From Roseibaca calidilacus (lineage in GTDB: Bacteria; Pseudomonadota; Alphaproteobacteria; Rhodobacterales; Rhodobacteraceae), in the NCBI RefSeq assembly GCF_001517585.1, contig NZ_FBYC01000004.1, positions 1,755,501 to 1,819,500 of the forward strand: DNA of 64,000 nt, read 5' to 3'. The notes under the pieces were generated by a model that was given only the letters and a program-made list of their open reading frames with translations, had not been told where the DNA came from and ran no database searches. The first letter of the stretch is position 1, and every line of letters starts with the position of its first letter. Both the position numbers and the translations under genes were made by a program. Shown here piece after piece: positions 35,851-44,089 of the stretch.

Positions 35851-36234
35851 ATGTCGATCGTCAAACACCCCTCTGTCAACGTCTTGGGCGGCACGCTGGA
35901 CCCGTGCTCGACCGCGCCGCTGACGGGGTTCTTTCGCAACGGGGCATGCGACACCTGCGCAGAGGATCGGGGCAGCCACACGGTCTGCGCCGTGATGACG
36001 GCAGAATTCCTGGCGCATTCGAAATATCTGGGCAATGACCTGTCCACGCCGCGCCCGGAATTCGCCTTTCCGGGGCTGAAACCGGGCGACCGCTGGTGCC
36101 TATGCGCTGCGCGCTTCCTGCAAGCCCATGCAGAAGGTGTCGCCCCGCAGATCGTGTTGCGTGCTACGCATGAACGCGCGCTTCAGATCGTGCCGTTCGA
36201 GGTATTGCAAAGCTATGCGACTGACCTGCCTTAA
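35851..36234 (+). CDS. DUF2237 family protein
   Basis: 127 residues from ATG 35851. Cysteine-bearing core: NVLGGTLDPCS, TGFFRNGACDTCAEDRGSHTVCAVMT, DRWCLCAARF, then the conserved RATHERAL end. These residues define DUF2237; cysteine clustering hints at a metal or redox site. Convergent with the LuxR-type gene, 3' ends overlapping by four bases. Confidence 0.85.
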   Translation: MSIVKHPSVNVLGGTLDPCSTAPLTGFFRNGACDTCAEDRGSHTVCAVMTAEFLAHSKYLGNDLSTPRPEFAFPGLKPGDRWCLCAARFLQAHAEGVAPQIVLRATHERALQIVPFEVLQSYATDLP

Positions 36235-36740
36235 TCTTTGTCTTTCTCAGAGCATGGCGGCGAGTCGGCGATAAGATCGTCAATGAACAGGCTCATCAAC
36301 TGGCCACGACCGCTGACCCCGGCCTTGCGGTAAATCGCGTTGGTCTGGGCTTTGACCGTGCCTTCCGATGTTTTGCGGAACCCTGCGATTTCCTGCGTTG
36401 AAAACCCCTTTAGCACGAAGAACGCGACATCGCGCTCTGCCGGGGTCAGGCCCCAAGTGCAGAAATTCTGCTCTAACAGATCCATGAACGCGGCAGAGGC
36501 GCGCTGCAATTGCGCTTCGGCCCGGCCCAGCCGCCGCTGCGACTGCATCAGCAACGCCCCCGACAGCACCAACCCGATCAGCAGCGCGACTGCCGCGCCG
36601 ATTTCCAGCATTTCGCGGGTTTGCCAGTCGATGGGCTGACGCGGAATACCCAGCACCGACATTGCAATATCCCCGATGAAGAACAATGCGCCCACTGCCT
36701 GCACCAGCACCATCAGCAAGATTAGTAGGTTAAGCTTCAC
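36231..36740 (-). CDS. Membrane-anchored LuxR-type HTH regulator
   Basis: 169 residues. Two hydrophobic helices at the N-terminus (about 3-24 and 45-66), a short helical linker, then a LuxR/GerE helix-turn-helix (about 95-155: LTPAERDVAFFVLKGFSTQEIAGF ... EGTVKAQTNAIYRKAGVSGRGQL, with the E and V of the GerE core). No receiver domain is present, so this is a one-component regulator held in the membrane. Signal and targets unknown. Confidence 0.85.
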   Translation of the reverse strand: MKLNLLILLMVLVQAVGALFFIGDIAMSVLGIPRQPIDWQTREMLEIGAAVALLIGLVLSGALLMQSQRRLGRAEAQLQRASAAFMDLLEQNFCTWGLTPAERDVAFFVLKGFSTQEIAGFRKTSEGTVKAQTNAIYRKAGVSGRGQLMSLFIDDLIADSPPCSEKDKD

Positions 36741-36803
36741 GCATCCCTCCTGCTGCTAAATGGCGCGCCGGTGTCGCGATATGGTTGAAAATGCATGATG
36801 TTT

Positions 36804-37151
36804 TCAATTCTGTAACGGCAGATCATTCGGAGAGTTGAGCATTTCGCCCCCGCGCGGCATATCGCCCGGTTCAGGGTTGGGCAGGTCGGATGGCGCAAAT
36901 TCAACCGCATAATCGCGCAGGATCTGGCCCGTGGACGCATCGAGCACGATTTCGCGCCAGACAGGACCAAGCGACGCGATGATCCTAACCCGCCCCAACA
37001 GCGTGCGGGTGACGGATTCGACTTTGTAGCCCTGCACTTCCAGTGCCGTGCTGACCATGTCCGATGTTATCCGATCCACAGCCAAAGCCGGTTGCGTTGT
37101 GAGGCACAACGCAAGGCACGCGGCAATGAAAGCTTGTCTTAGACAGACCAT
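36804..37151 (-). CDS. PepSY-like secreted protein
   Basis: 115 residues from ATG 37151. Signal peptide (MVCLRQAFIAACLALCLTTQ, cleavage near ALA-VD), then about 60 residues with the PepSY-like pattern VSTALEVQGYKVESVTRTL ... GRVRIIAS ... REIVLDASTGQILRDYA. Predicted periplasmic. PepSY domains are thought to modulate peptidases or sense the envelope. It is probably co-directional with the membrane LuxR-type gene 63 bases downstream, so it could sense for it; inferred. Confidence 0.75.
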   Translation of the reverse strand: MVCLRQAFIAACLALCLTTQPALAVDRITSDMVSTALEVQGYKVESVTRTLLGRVRIIASLGPVWREIVLDASTGQILRDYAVEFAPSDLPNPEPGDMPRGGEMLNSPNDLPLQN

Positions 37152-37194
37152 GGCACGGTTCCGATTGGGGCAAGCAAGCCACCCCAAATGAAAA

Positions 37195-37225
37195 ACCGCA
37201 CCCCGGAACAATACCGGGGTGCGGT
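37195..37225 (-). terminator. Strong intrinsic terminator on the minus strand
   Basis: ACCGCACCCCGG (37195-37206) and CCGGGGTGCGGT (37214-37225) form a perfect 12-bp stem with a 7-base loop. Read on the minus strand it is followed by TTTTC. It lies about 265 bases after the trpB stop and 44 bases before the PepSY-like start codon, so it ends a separate minus-strand transcript. Confidence 0.8.
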
Positions 37226-37320
37226 CGTAATCATAGCACTCTTTACCAACACTGGCACTCGGGCACAGGTTCACCCCGCGTAGAATGGGCTCGACTGACC
37301 CTGCAACGGACACTCACACA
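37195..37320 (-). ncRNA. Candidate small RNA ending in the terminator
   Basis: The ~100 bases just upstream of the terminator (minus strand) contain no good gene: the open frame here only continues into the PepSY-like gene through the terminator. A terminator placed between a gene end and the next gene's start, preceded by a GC-balanced stretch, is the layout of an independent small RNA (or a strong attenuator). 5' end uncertain; a TG repeat (37313-37330) marks the likely upstream boundary. Not matched to any named family. Confidence 0.35.
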
Positions 37321-37475
37321 CACACAACATAGTCAACCACTGCAATGACAGAGCGAGGGAAAGCGCCCCGGAACACCTAGATCAACGATCGCCCGAACGT
37401 TAAAATCATCGCTCAGGCACGGGTTGGTTACGGCAAAGCGAAGGCGCTATCTATTAAGCAGAGGTTTATATTTTA

Positions 37476-37497
37476 GGCATAAACGAAAGTTTATGCC
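37476..37497 (-). other. Hairpin overlapping the trpB stop codon
   Basis: GGCATAAAC (37476-37484), loop GAAA, GTTTATGCC (37489-37497) form a 9-bp stem-tetraloop. The trpB TAA (37491-37493) lies inside the stem. The following minus-strand bases are A/T-rich but not a T-run, so termination may be partial. The 265 bases between it and the strong terminator hold no gene besides the candidate RNA. Confidence 0.5.
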
Positions 37498-38717
37498 CCC
37501 ATTTCAAAGCCCAGATGCTTGGCAACCGTGAAAATGTCCTTATCGCCACGGCCACACATATTCATCACCAGCAGATGATCCGCAGGCAGGCTGGGTGCAA
37601 TTTTCAGCACATGGGCCAGCGCATGGCTGGGTTCCAGCGCCGGGATGATTCCTTCCTGCGCGCAGCAGGTCTGGAAGGCGGCCAGCGCCTCGTCATCGGT
37701 AATGCTGACATATTCCGCGCGGCCCACATCCTTCAGCCAGGCATGTTCAGGGCCGATGCCCGGATAATCCAGCCCCGCGCTGATCGAATGCCCTTCCAGA
37801 ATTTGCCCATCGTCATCCTGCAACAGGTAGGTGCGGTTGCCATGCAACACGCCGGGCCGCCCCCCGGTAAGCGATGCGCAATGCTCCATCTTGTCATTCA
37901 CACCGCGCCCGCCGGCCTCGACCCCGATAATGGCCACATCCTTGTCATCCAAAAACGGATAGAACAGCCCCATCGCGTTCGACCCGCCACCAATGGCCGC
38001 AACCAGCGTATCGGGCAGGCGCCCTTCACGTTCCATGATCTGTTGCTTGGTTTCCTTGCCGATGATCGACTGGAAATCACGCACCATCGCCGGGTAAGGG
38101 TGCGGCCCGGCCACCGTGCCGATGCAATAGAACGTGTCATGCACATTGGTCACCCAGTCGCGCAGCGCGTCGTTCATCGCATCTTTCAAAGTGCCGCGGC
38201 CAGAGCGCACGGGCACCACTTCGGCCCCCAGCAAGCGCATGCGGAACACATTGGGGGCTTGGCGCTCGACATCATGCGCGCCCATATAGACGATGCATTG
38301 CAAACCAAAGCGCGCGCAAACCGTGGCGGTTGCCACCCCGTGCTGCCCTGCCCCGGTTTCGGCAATGATGCGTGTTTTGCCCATGCGCCGCGCCAGCAGA
38401 ATCTGACCCAGCACATTGTTGATCTTATGCGCGCCGGTATGGTTCAGCTCGTCACGCTTCAGGTAGATCTTGGCACCGCCGCAATATTCGGTCAGCCGTT
38501 CTGCGAAATACAAGGGAGAAGGGCGGCCCACATAATGCGTCCACAGATCGTCCATCTCGGCCCAGAAACTGGGATCGGTCTTGGCGCGTTCATATTCCGC
38601 ATCCAACGACAGGATCAGCGGCATCAGCGTTTCCGACACGAAGCGCCCGCCATAAATGCCGAAGCGCCCTTGCTCGTCTGGGCCGGTCATGTAGGAGTTC
38701 ATCAGGTCGTCTGGCAT
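37491..38717 (-). CDS. trpB: Tryptophan synthase beta chain
   Basis: 408 residues. PLP enzyme making tryptophan from indole (from TrpA) and serine. PLP lysine K98 in [19 protein letters not shown] phosphate-binding loop; [14 protein letters not shown] for the active site. This is the TrpB1 type. trpF and trpA are not beside it in this window. Upstream is the aspartic protease gene after 116 bases with no clear feature. Confidence 0.97.
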   Translation of the reverse strand: MPDDLMNSYMTGPDEQGRFGIYGGRFVSETLMPLILSLDAEYERAKTDPSFWAEMDDLWTHYVGRPSPLYFAERLTEYCGGAKIYLKRDELNHTGAHKINNVLGQILLARRMGKTRIIAETGAGQHGVATATVCARFGLQCIVYMGAHDVERQAPNVFRMRLLGAEVVPVRSGRGTLKDAMNDALRDWVTNVHDTFYCIGTVAGPHPYPAMVRDFQSIIGKETKQQIMEREGRLPDTLVAAIGGGSNAMGLFYPFLDDKDVAIIGVEAGGRGVNDKMEHCASLTGGRPGVLHGNRTYLLQDDDGQILEGHSISAGLDYPGIGPEHAWLKDVGRAEYVSITDDEALAAFQTCCAQEGIIPALEPSHALAHVLKIAPSLPADHLLVMNMCGRGDKDIFTVAKHLGFEMGA

Positions 38718-38833
38718 GGCGCGTATCCTCTGTGCGGGGTTGCCAGAGTCCTAGCGCCGCAACCCAGTGCAGACAAGCGTTTTGCAGGCGGGTATTTTGC
38801 AGGCAGGCCCGTAGCCAAAAGGGCCGAAGCCCG

Positions 38834-39415
38834 CTATCGCTGCAAGATCAGCCGCTCGCCCTCTATCGCGATGCGCGCGTAGCGTGACAAATACCCCATG
38901 CCCAAAAGCGACACGTCCAACTCGCCTTCATTGACAAAGGCTGGGACATTTAGGTCACGAAACTCCAGCCCGCCTTCGGCCAAAACGACCTCCGCCAACT
39001 CGACCCGCGCCAGCCCGACAGTGCCATTGGCGGTGCGCGCCTGCCCCAGATAAGGCAGGCTGTCCGGGTCAAGCCCCACGCGCGCGGCGTCGTCCTGTGA
39101 CAGCACGATATCGGATGCACCCGTGTCCAGAATAAAGGTGATCGGCGTGCCGTTGACCTTTAGGTCCAGCTTGAAATGCCGGTCGCTGCCCGCGCGCAAC
39201 ACGATTTCGCCATCCCCGGTCACGCTGGGGCCGCGATCGGTCATGTTCTGCCACAGCCCATAGCCTGCGGCAACACCCACAAAGATCAACCCCCACAGCA
39301 CCGCATGGCGCAAGGTGGTCCCCAGATTGGTCGTGCGGGCGACCAGAAAATAGCCGACCAGAACGGCGCCCCAGATGCTCAGATACACCAGTTGCATCAT
39401 GTCATCGGCGGTCAT
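38834..39415 (-). CDS. Membrane-anchored retropepsin-like aspartic protease (TIGR02281 type)
   Basis: 193 residues with two hydrophobic helices (about 8-27 and 36-54), then a single retropepsin-like domain: ILDTGASDIVLS with catalytic D97, and the conserved MGYLSRY end. Such proteins work as dimers with one Asp each. Located in the inner membrane facing the periplasm. The start overlaps the stop of the FAD monooxygenase gene by four bases, so the two are translated together. Confidence 0.85.
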   Translation of the reverse strand: MTADDMMQLVYLSIWGAVLVGYFLVARTTNLGTTLRHAVLWGLIFVGVAAGYGLWQNMTDRGPSVTGDGEIVLRAGSDRHFKLDLKVNGTPITFILDTGASDIVLSQDDAARVGLDPDSLPYLGQARTANGTVGLARVELAEVVLAEGGLEFRDLNVPAFVNEGELDVSLLGMGYLSRYARIAIEGERLILQR

Positions 39416-40557
39416 GCGGCCCCCTCGGTCACGTCATGGTCGTAAATCCAGCCAAATTGCCGCAAGGGCGCATCGCGCACAAATTTTTGCGACAGGCGCA
39501 AGGCCATATGGGCCAGCGGTGCGACGGGCGGGCGCAGGTGATAGTTGCGTGCATTGCGATTCGCCGCCTCGACCACGCGCTGCACGCGGTTGCGCCGCGC
39601 GGTCTGGTAGGCGGCAAGGCCGGTGGGCAGATCGGGCGCGCGATCCAATTCGCGGGCAAGCGTATAGGCATCTTCCAGCGCCATATTCGCCCCCTGCGCC
39701 ATGAAGGGCAACGTGGGATGCGCGGCATCCCCCAGCAGCACGGCACGGCCCGAATGCCAAGTGGCGGCGACACTATGGCGGAACAGGCCCCATAAAAACA
39801 CCTTATCGACCTGTGCCAGCCAGCCCGGCACCGGCCCGCCAAACCCCGCAAAGGCGCGGCGCAGGGTGGTTGGGCTGTCGGGATGGGCCCAGCCCTCTTC
39901 GGCCCAGGCCTTGCGTTCCTCGACCGCGACAATGTTGCGCAAACTGCCGCCGCGCAGCGGATAGCTGACCAGATGCTGGCCCGGCCCCATGAAGACCTGC
40001 GCTTCGGGCGGGTCCGATGGGTCGCCGGGCACCAGCGAGCGCCACGCAACTTGGCCCGTGAAAAAGGGGGTGGCGTGCCCGTTCAGCGCAACGCGCAGCA
40101 CCGAATGCAGCCCATCCGCACCGACCACCAGATCGGCGGTCATGACCGCGCCTCCCGATAGGGTAACGCTGCCTGCCGCCGGATCGACCGCCACGACCTG
40201 CGCATTGAAGCGCGTGGCAATACCATCGACGCGCGCCGCCAGACCGGCCACGCAATCGGCCCGGTGCACAAGATGAAACCCTGCCCCACCCTGCGGCAAA
40301 TCCATGCGCAAGACCTGAGCGCCCTGCGCATTGCGCAAGGTCACGGCTTGTGCGCGCATCGCCTCGACATGAACGCCAAGGGCTTGCAAAACGCGTGCCC
40401 CGTTCGGGCTGATCTGAATGCCCGCGCCGACCTCTCGAAAGCTTCCCGCTTGTTCCAACACGGTCACGGATGCACCACGGTCGCGCAGCGCCACCGCTGC
40501 GGCCAGACCGCCAACGCCACCGCCCACCACCAAAACCGATTTGCCTGCAAGCGTCAT
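39412..40557 (-). CDS. FAD-dependent monooxygenase (salicylate-hydroxylase-like)
   Basis: 381 residues. Dinucleotide fold GGGVGGLAAAVALRDRG (about 11-27), the DG motif ADLVVGADGLHSVLR, and the second FAD motif LLGDAAHPTLPFMAQGANMALEDA. Flavoprotein hydroxylase family, acting on an aromatic acid or a related ring. The ~107 bases upstream hold no clear gene. Exact substrate unknown. Confidence 0.85.
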   Translation of the reverse strand: MTLAGKSVLVVGGGVGGLAAAVALRDRGASVTVLEQAGSFREVGAGIQISPNGARVLQALGVHVEAMRAQAVTLRNAQGAQVLRMDLPQGGAGFHLVHRADCVAGLAARVDGIATRFNAQVVAVDPAAGSVTLSGGAVMTADLVVGADGLHSVLRVALNGHATPFFTGQVAWRSLVPGDPSDPPEAQVFMGPGQHLVSYPLRGGSLRNIVAVEERKAWAEEGWAHPDSPTTLRRAFAGFGGPVPGWLAQVDKVFLWGLFRHSVAATWHSGRAVLLGDAAHPTLPFMAQGANMALEDAYTLARELDRAPDLPTGLAAYQTARRNRVQRVVEAANRNARNYHLRPPVAPLAHMALRLSQKFVRDAPLRQFGWIYDHDVTEGAA

Positions 40558-40664
40558 GCAATCCCTTTCAACGACAAGGGCACCGGTGCGGCTTCACGCC
40601 CCGATGCCCCGACTTGTCTTGGATCATGCGCAAAGCGCCATCGCCACGCAACGCGGCAAAATGG

Positions 40665-41087
40665 TCAATCGTCGCGATGCACGCGCTCTTTGCGCTCATG
40701 TGCTTCCTGCGCTTGCAACGTCATGGTCGCGATGGGACGCGCATCCAGACGTTTCAGCGAAATCCGCTCGCCCGTCATCTCGCAATAGCCGAAATCGCCG
40801 GATTCGATGCGCCGCAGCGCCGCATCTATCTTGGCGACCAGTTTGCGCTGGCGGTCACGGGTGCGCAATTCCAGCGCGCGGTCCGTTTCCTCAGAGGCGC
40901 GATCGGCAATATCAGGAATCGCGCGGCTGCTCTGGGCCAATTCCGCCAGCGTTTCTGCGCTGCCCTTCATGATGTCGTCTTTCCACGCCAATAACTTGCG
41001 GCGGAAGTACTCAAGTTGCCGCTCGTTCATGAACGGCTCGTCTTCGGCGGGCCGATAGTCTTCTGGCAGAAAAATTTCAGTTTTCAT
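40665..41087 (-). CDS. dksA: DksA-type RNA polymerase regulator with degenerate zinc finger
   Basis: 140 residues from ATG 41087; the family N-terminus MKTEIFLPEDY supports this start over an upstream one. Coiled-coil tip D59-I-A-D62-R-A64 matches the DxxDxA needed with ppGpp. Of the four zinc cysteines only C102 remains (T105, T123, A126), as in zinc-independent DksA variants. Controls rRNA and amino-acid gene transcription. Divergent from the MoxR operon, with ~200 bases between. Confidence 0.93.
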   Translation of the reverse strand: MKTEIFLPEDYRPAEDEPFMNERQLEYFRRKLLAWKDDIMKGSAETLAELAQSSRAIPDIADRASEETDRALELRTRDRQRKLVAKIDAALRRIESGDFGYCEMTGERISLKRLDARPIATMTLQAQEAHERKERVHRDD

Positions 41088-41286
41088 AACCTGTTTCCCG
41101 TTCTCTGCGGAAACATAGGTCTTGAGGTCTTCGTGCATGACATCACCCATATTCCGCGCCCTCGTGGGCCGGATACCCCAAGCCGGGGGTATTGTCACGC
41201 GCTTTCCGTCCATGGGGTTACGCGACCTTGCCGCGTCACTTCACGCAGGCTAGGTTCACAGCAAACAGTGGTCAGACGGGTGAGTC

Positions 41287-42129
41287 ATGCGGTTTTCTTC
41301 CACCAGCAATTATATCGCAGGCGACGACCTGACCATGGCGGTCAACGCGGCGATCACGCTTCAGCGCCCTTTGCTGGTCAAGGGCGAACCCGGCACCGGC
41401 AAAACCGAACTGGCCCGGCAGATTGCCGCCAGCTTGGGCGTGCCGATCATTGAATGGGGCATAAAATCCACGACCCGCGCGCAACAAGGGCTTTACGAAT
41501 ACGATGCCGTGTCGCGCCTGCGCGACAGCCAGTTAGGCGATGCGCGGGTAGAAGATGTGTCGAACTACATCCGCAAGGGCAAGCTGTGGCAGGCGTTCGA
41601 AGCGGATGAGCGTGTCGTTCTGCTGATCGATGAAATCGACAAGGCCGATATCGAGTTTCCCAACGATCTGTTGCAGGAACTCGACCAGATGCAGTTCTTT
41701 GTTTACGAGACGGGCGAAACGATCCGCGCGCGGCATCGGCCCATCGTCATCATCACTTCGAACAATGAAAAAGACCTGCCCGACGCGTTCTTGCGCCGGT
41801 GCTTCTTTCACTACATTCAATTTCCCGACATGGATGCGCTGAAATCCATCGTCGCGGTGCATTTTCCTGACATAAAACCGCGCTTGCTGGAAACCGCGCT
41901 GACGCAGTTTTTCGAACTGCGCGACACGCCGGGGCTGAAGAAAAAGCCATCCACTTCGGAAGTGCTGGACTGGCTGAAGCTGCTTTTGGCCGAAGATCTT
42001 TCGCCCGAGGATCTGCGCCGCAACGGAGCTAGCGCGCTGCCCAAGTTGCATGGCGCCTTGTTGAAAAATGAACAGGACGTGCATCTGTTCGAACGGCTGG
42101 CCTTCATGGCACGGCGGCAGGGGCGATAA
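41287..42129 (+). CDS. MoxR-type AAA+ ATPase
   Basis: 280 residues. Walker A GEPGTGKT (33-40), Walker B VVLLIDEIDKAD, sensor TSNNEKDLPDAFLRRC. AAA lid 2 at the C-terminus. MoxR ATPases act as chaperones, usually with VWA-domain partners; a VWA gene lies in the same operon (44090-45271). First gene of the operon. Confidence 0.92.
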   Translation: MRFSSTSNYIAGDDLTMAVNAAITLQRPLLVKGEPGTGKTELARQIAASLGVPIIEWGIKSTTRAQQGLYEYDAVSRLRDSQLGDARVEDVSNYIRKGKLWQAFEADERVVLLIDEIDKADIEFPNDLLQELDQMQFFVYETGETIRARHRPIVIITSNNEKDLPDAFLRRCFFHYIQFPDMDALKSIVAVHFPDIKPRLLETALTQFFELRDTPGLKKKPSTSEVLDWLKLLLAEDLSPEDLRRNGASALPKLHGALLKNEQDVHLFERLAFMARRQGR

Positions 42130-42132
42130 ACG

Positions 42133-42567
42133 ATGCAGTTGCGCCCTTTGGAAAAAACCGACCGCGCGCAATGGGATGCCCTGTGGCACGGGTATCTGAG
42201 CTTTTACGAAACGGCCCTGCCGCCCGAAACCTATGACGCAACCTTTGCCGCACTATTCTCCGAAAATGACATGTGCGGCTTGGTCGCTGATGATGCGGGC
42301 CGGTTGCTGGGCCTTGCGCATGTCGTGTTTCACGCGCATTGCTGGCGGCCCGAGGGTGTGACCTATCTGCAAGACCTGTTCACCCTGCCCGAAGCGCGTG
42401 GCACCGGCGTGGGGCGGGCGCTGATTGAAGCGGTTTACCGGCTGGCGGATGCACGCGGACGCCCTGCCGTCTATTGGACAACCCAGCACTTCAATACCGA
42501 AGCGCGGCAGCTTTACGACCGGGTCGGGCAGTTGACCCCCTTCATCAAATACAGTCGTCCGACATGA
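42133..42567 (+). CDS. GNAT-family N-acetyltransferase
   Basis: 144 residues. The acetyl-CoA-binding loop LFTLPEARGTGVGRALIEAVYRLA is clear. Three bases after the MoxR gene and overlapping the next start (ATGATG). Substrate unknown; may modify a protein or amine. Confidence 0.88.
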   Translation: MQLRPLEKTDRAQWDALWHGYLSFYETALPPETYDATFAALFSENDMCGLVADDAGRLLGLAHVVFHAHCWRPEGVTYLQDLFTLPEARGTGVGRALIEAVYRLADARGRPAVYWTTQHFNTEARQLYDRVGQLTPFIKYSRPT

Positions 42568-43904
42568 TGCGCGCGCTGGCATTCGCGCTTTTGCTGGCGG
42601 GCTGCGCATCCCTGCCCGAAGAAGGGCCCGCGCCCGACATGGCCATTCAGACCCGCGCGCTCAGCTCGCAAGCCCTGTTTGGCGCACCGCAGCCGCAACC
42701 CACGCAAGTGCCCAACGCCCAGATCGTGCAAGATATCCTGGAACTGGGCTTTCAGCTAGAATCGGGGCGCAAGATTGAACAACTGTCGCGCTTCGAAGGC
42801 CCGGTCACGCTGCGCCTGACAGGCAGCCCGCCGCCTTTGGCCGCGACCGAAACCGACCGCTTGCTGGCGCGGTTGCGCCGCGAAGCCGGGCTGGACATTC
42901 GCCGCCAGACCGGACCGGCCAACATAACCGTCGAATTCGTGCCGCGCGCCACGATGCGCCGCACGGTCCCCGAGGCAAGCTGCTTCGTGGTGCCAAGCAT
43001 CACCTCTTGGACCGAGTTTCGGGCCGCGCTGCGCGGTCCGGGGCTGGACTGGGCGGAAACTGTGGAACGCGACCGCGTGCTGGTTGTGGCCCCGGCGGAT
43101 GCCACGGTGCAAGAAATGCGCGACTGCCTGCATGAAGAAATCGGGCAGGCCCTTGGCCCCTTGAACGATCTGTATCGCATTGCCGGCACCGTCTGGAATG
43201 ATGATAATTTCCAGACCACGCTGACCGGCTATGACATGTTGGTTCTGCGGGTCTGGAACGACCCGGCCCTGCAATCGGGCATGGCAAAGGCAGAGGTCGC
43301 TCGCCGCCTGCCCGCCATTCTGGCCCGGCTGAACCCGCGCGGGCAAACCGGGGCGGCCAGCGCCCCGTCGCCCACCGGGCGCGACTGGGTGCAGGCGATC
43401 GAGAACGCGCTGTCATCGCCGCGCCCGGCGGCCAGCTACCGGTCGGCGGCGCGCGCGCTTGGGCTTGCCGTGGAGGCGGGCTGGGCCGATGCGCGGCTGG
43501 CCTTTAGCCTGTTTCTGGTGGCGCGTTTCGCCCCACCCGCCCGCGGCGCAGAGGCATTCGAGGCGCTGCTGCAAGCCTCGCGGCTATATGGCTCGCTGCC
43601 CGACGGGGCCAAGGCGCAGGCCTATGTCGACCTGCATATTGCCGCACAAGCCCTTGGGGCCAAGCAGTATTCGACCGTTTTAGCCCTGACCGCGCGCGCC
43701 ATGACGGCCGCGCGCCGGGCCGAAAACGGGGCGCTGCTGTCATCGCTGATGCTGCTGCGCGCACAAGCTCTGGCCGCGCAGGGAAATACGTCCGAGGCCG
43801 CACGATTGCGCCGTGACGCAACCCCGTTCGCGCTGTATGGCTTCGGCTCTGACAAGGCCGCCACGGCCCGACGCGACGAAATCGCATTGCTGGCGGCACC
43901 ATGA
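42564..43904 (+). CDS. DUF2927 lipoprotein
   Basis: 446 residues from ATG 42564 (42567 also possible). A lipoprotein signal (MMRALAFALLLAGC, lipobox LAGC) is followed by the DUF2927 core: RDCLHEEIGQALGPLND, WNDDNFQTTLTGYDMLVLRV, SGMAKAEVARRLPAIL. DUF2927 resembles metallopeptidases in sequence pattern. C-terminal helical region of about 150 residues looks TPR-like. Probably in the outer envelope. Confidence 0.85.
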   Translation: MMRALAFALLLAGCASLPEEGPAPDMAIQTRALSSQALFGAPQPQPTQVPNAQIVQDILELGFQLESGRKIEQLSRFEGPVTLRLTGSPPPLAATETDRLLARLRREAGLDIRRQTGPANITVEFVPRATMRRTVPEASCFVVPSITSWTEFRAALRGPGLDWAETVERDRVLVVAPADATVQEMRDCLHEEIGQALGPLNDLYRIAGTVWNDDNFQTTLTGYDMLVLRVWNDPALQSGMAKAEVARRLPAILARLNPRGQTGAASAPSPTGRDWVQAIENALSSPRPAASYRSAARALGLAVEAGWADARLAFSLFLVARFAPPARGAEAFEALLQASRLYGSLPDGAKAQAYVDLHIAAQALGAKQYSTVLALTARAMTAARRAENGALLSSLMLLRAQALAAQGNTSEAARLRRDATPFALYGFGSDKAATARRDEIALLAAP

Positions 43905-43920
43905 CACGGAAAGGCACAAA

Positions 43921-44085
43921 ATGATCGTGATCGCGGGAATGATCCTTGGGGCGGTTCTGGGCTGGCGCAAAGCCCGCAAGATGGGCGGCAATCGCGCCGA
44001 TATCGCGCAATATGCGGGTGTTGGCGTCATCCTTGGCGGGCTTTTGGGCCTGTTCGCCACGATCGGGGTCGAAAAGGTGCTGTAG
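43921..44085 (+). CDS. Small membrane protein
   Basis: 54 residues from ATG 43921 (AAAGG upstream). Two hydrophobic segments around a basic turn (GWRKARKMGGNRADIAQY), the second ending at IGVEKVL. It lies 16 bases after the DUF2927 gene and 4 before the VWA gene, so it is within the operon. Too small for a family call. Confidence 0.75.
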   Translation: MIVIAGMILGAVLGWRKARKMGGNRADIAQYAGVGVILGGLLGLFATIGVEKVL

Positions 44086-44089
44086 GCCC

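Noticed and set aside
36804-37313. N-terminal extension of the PepSY-like protein up to 37313
   Set aside because: The extension would run through a perfect terminator; the start at 37151 gives a proper signal peptide.
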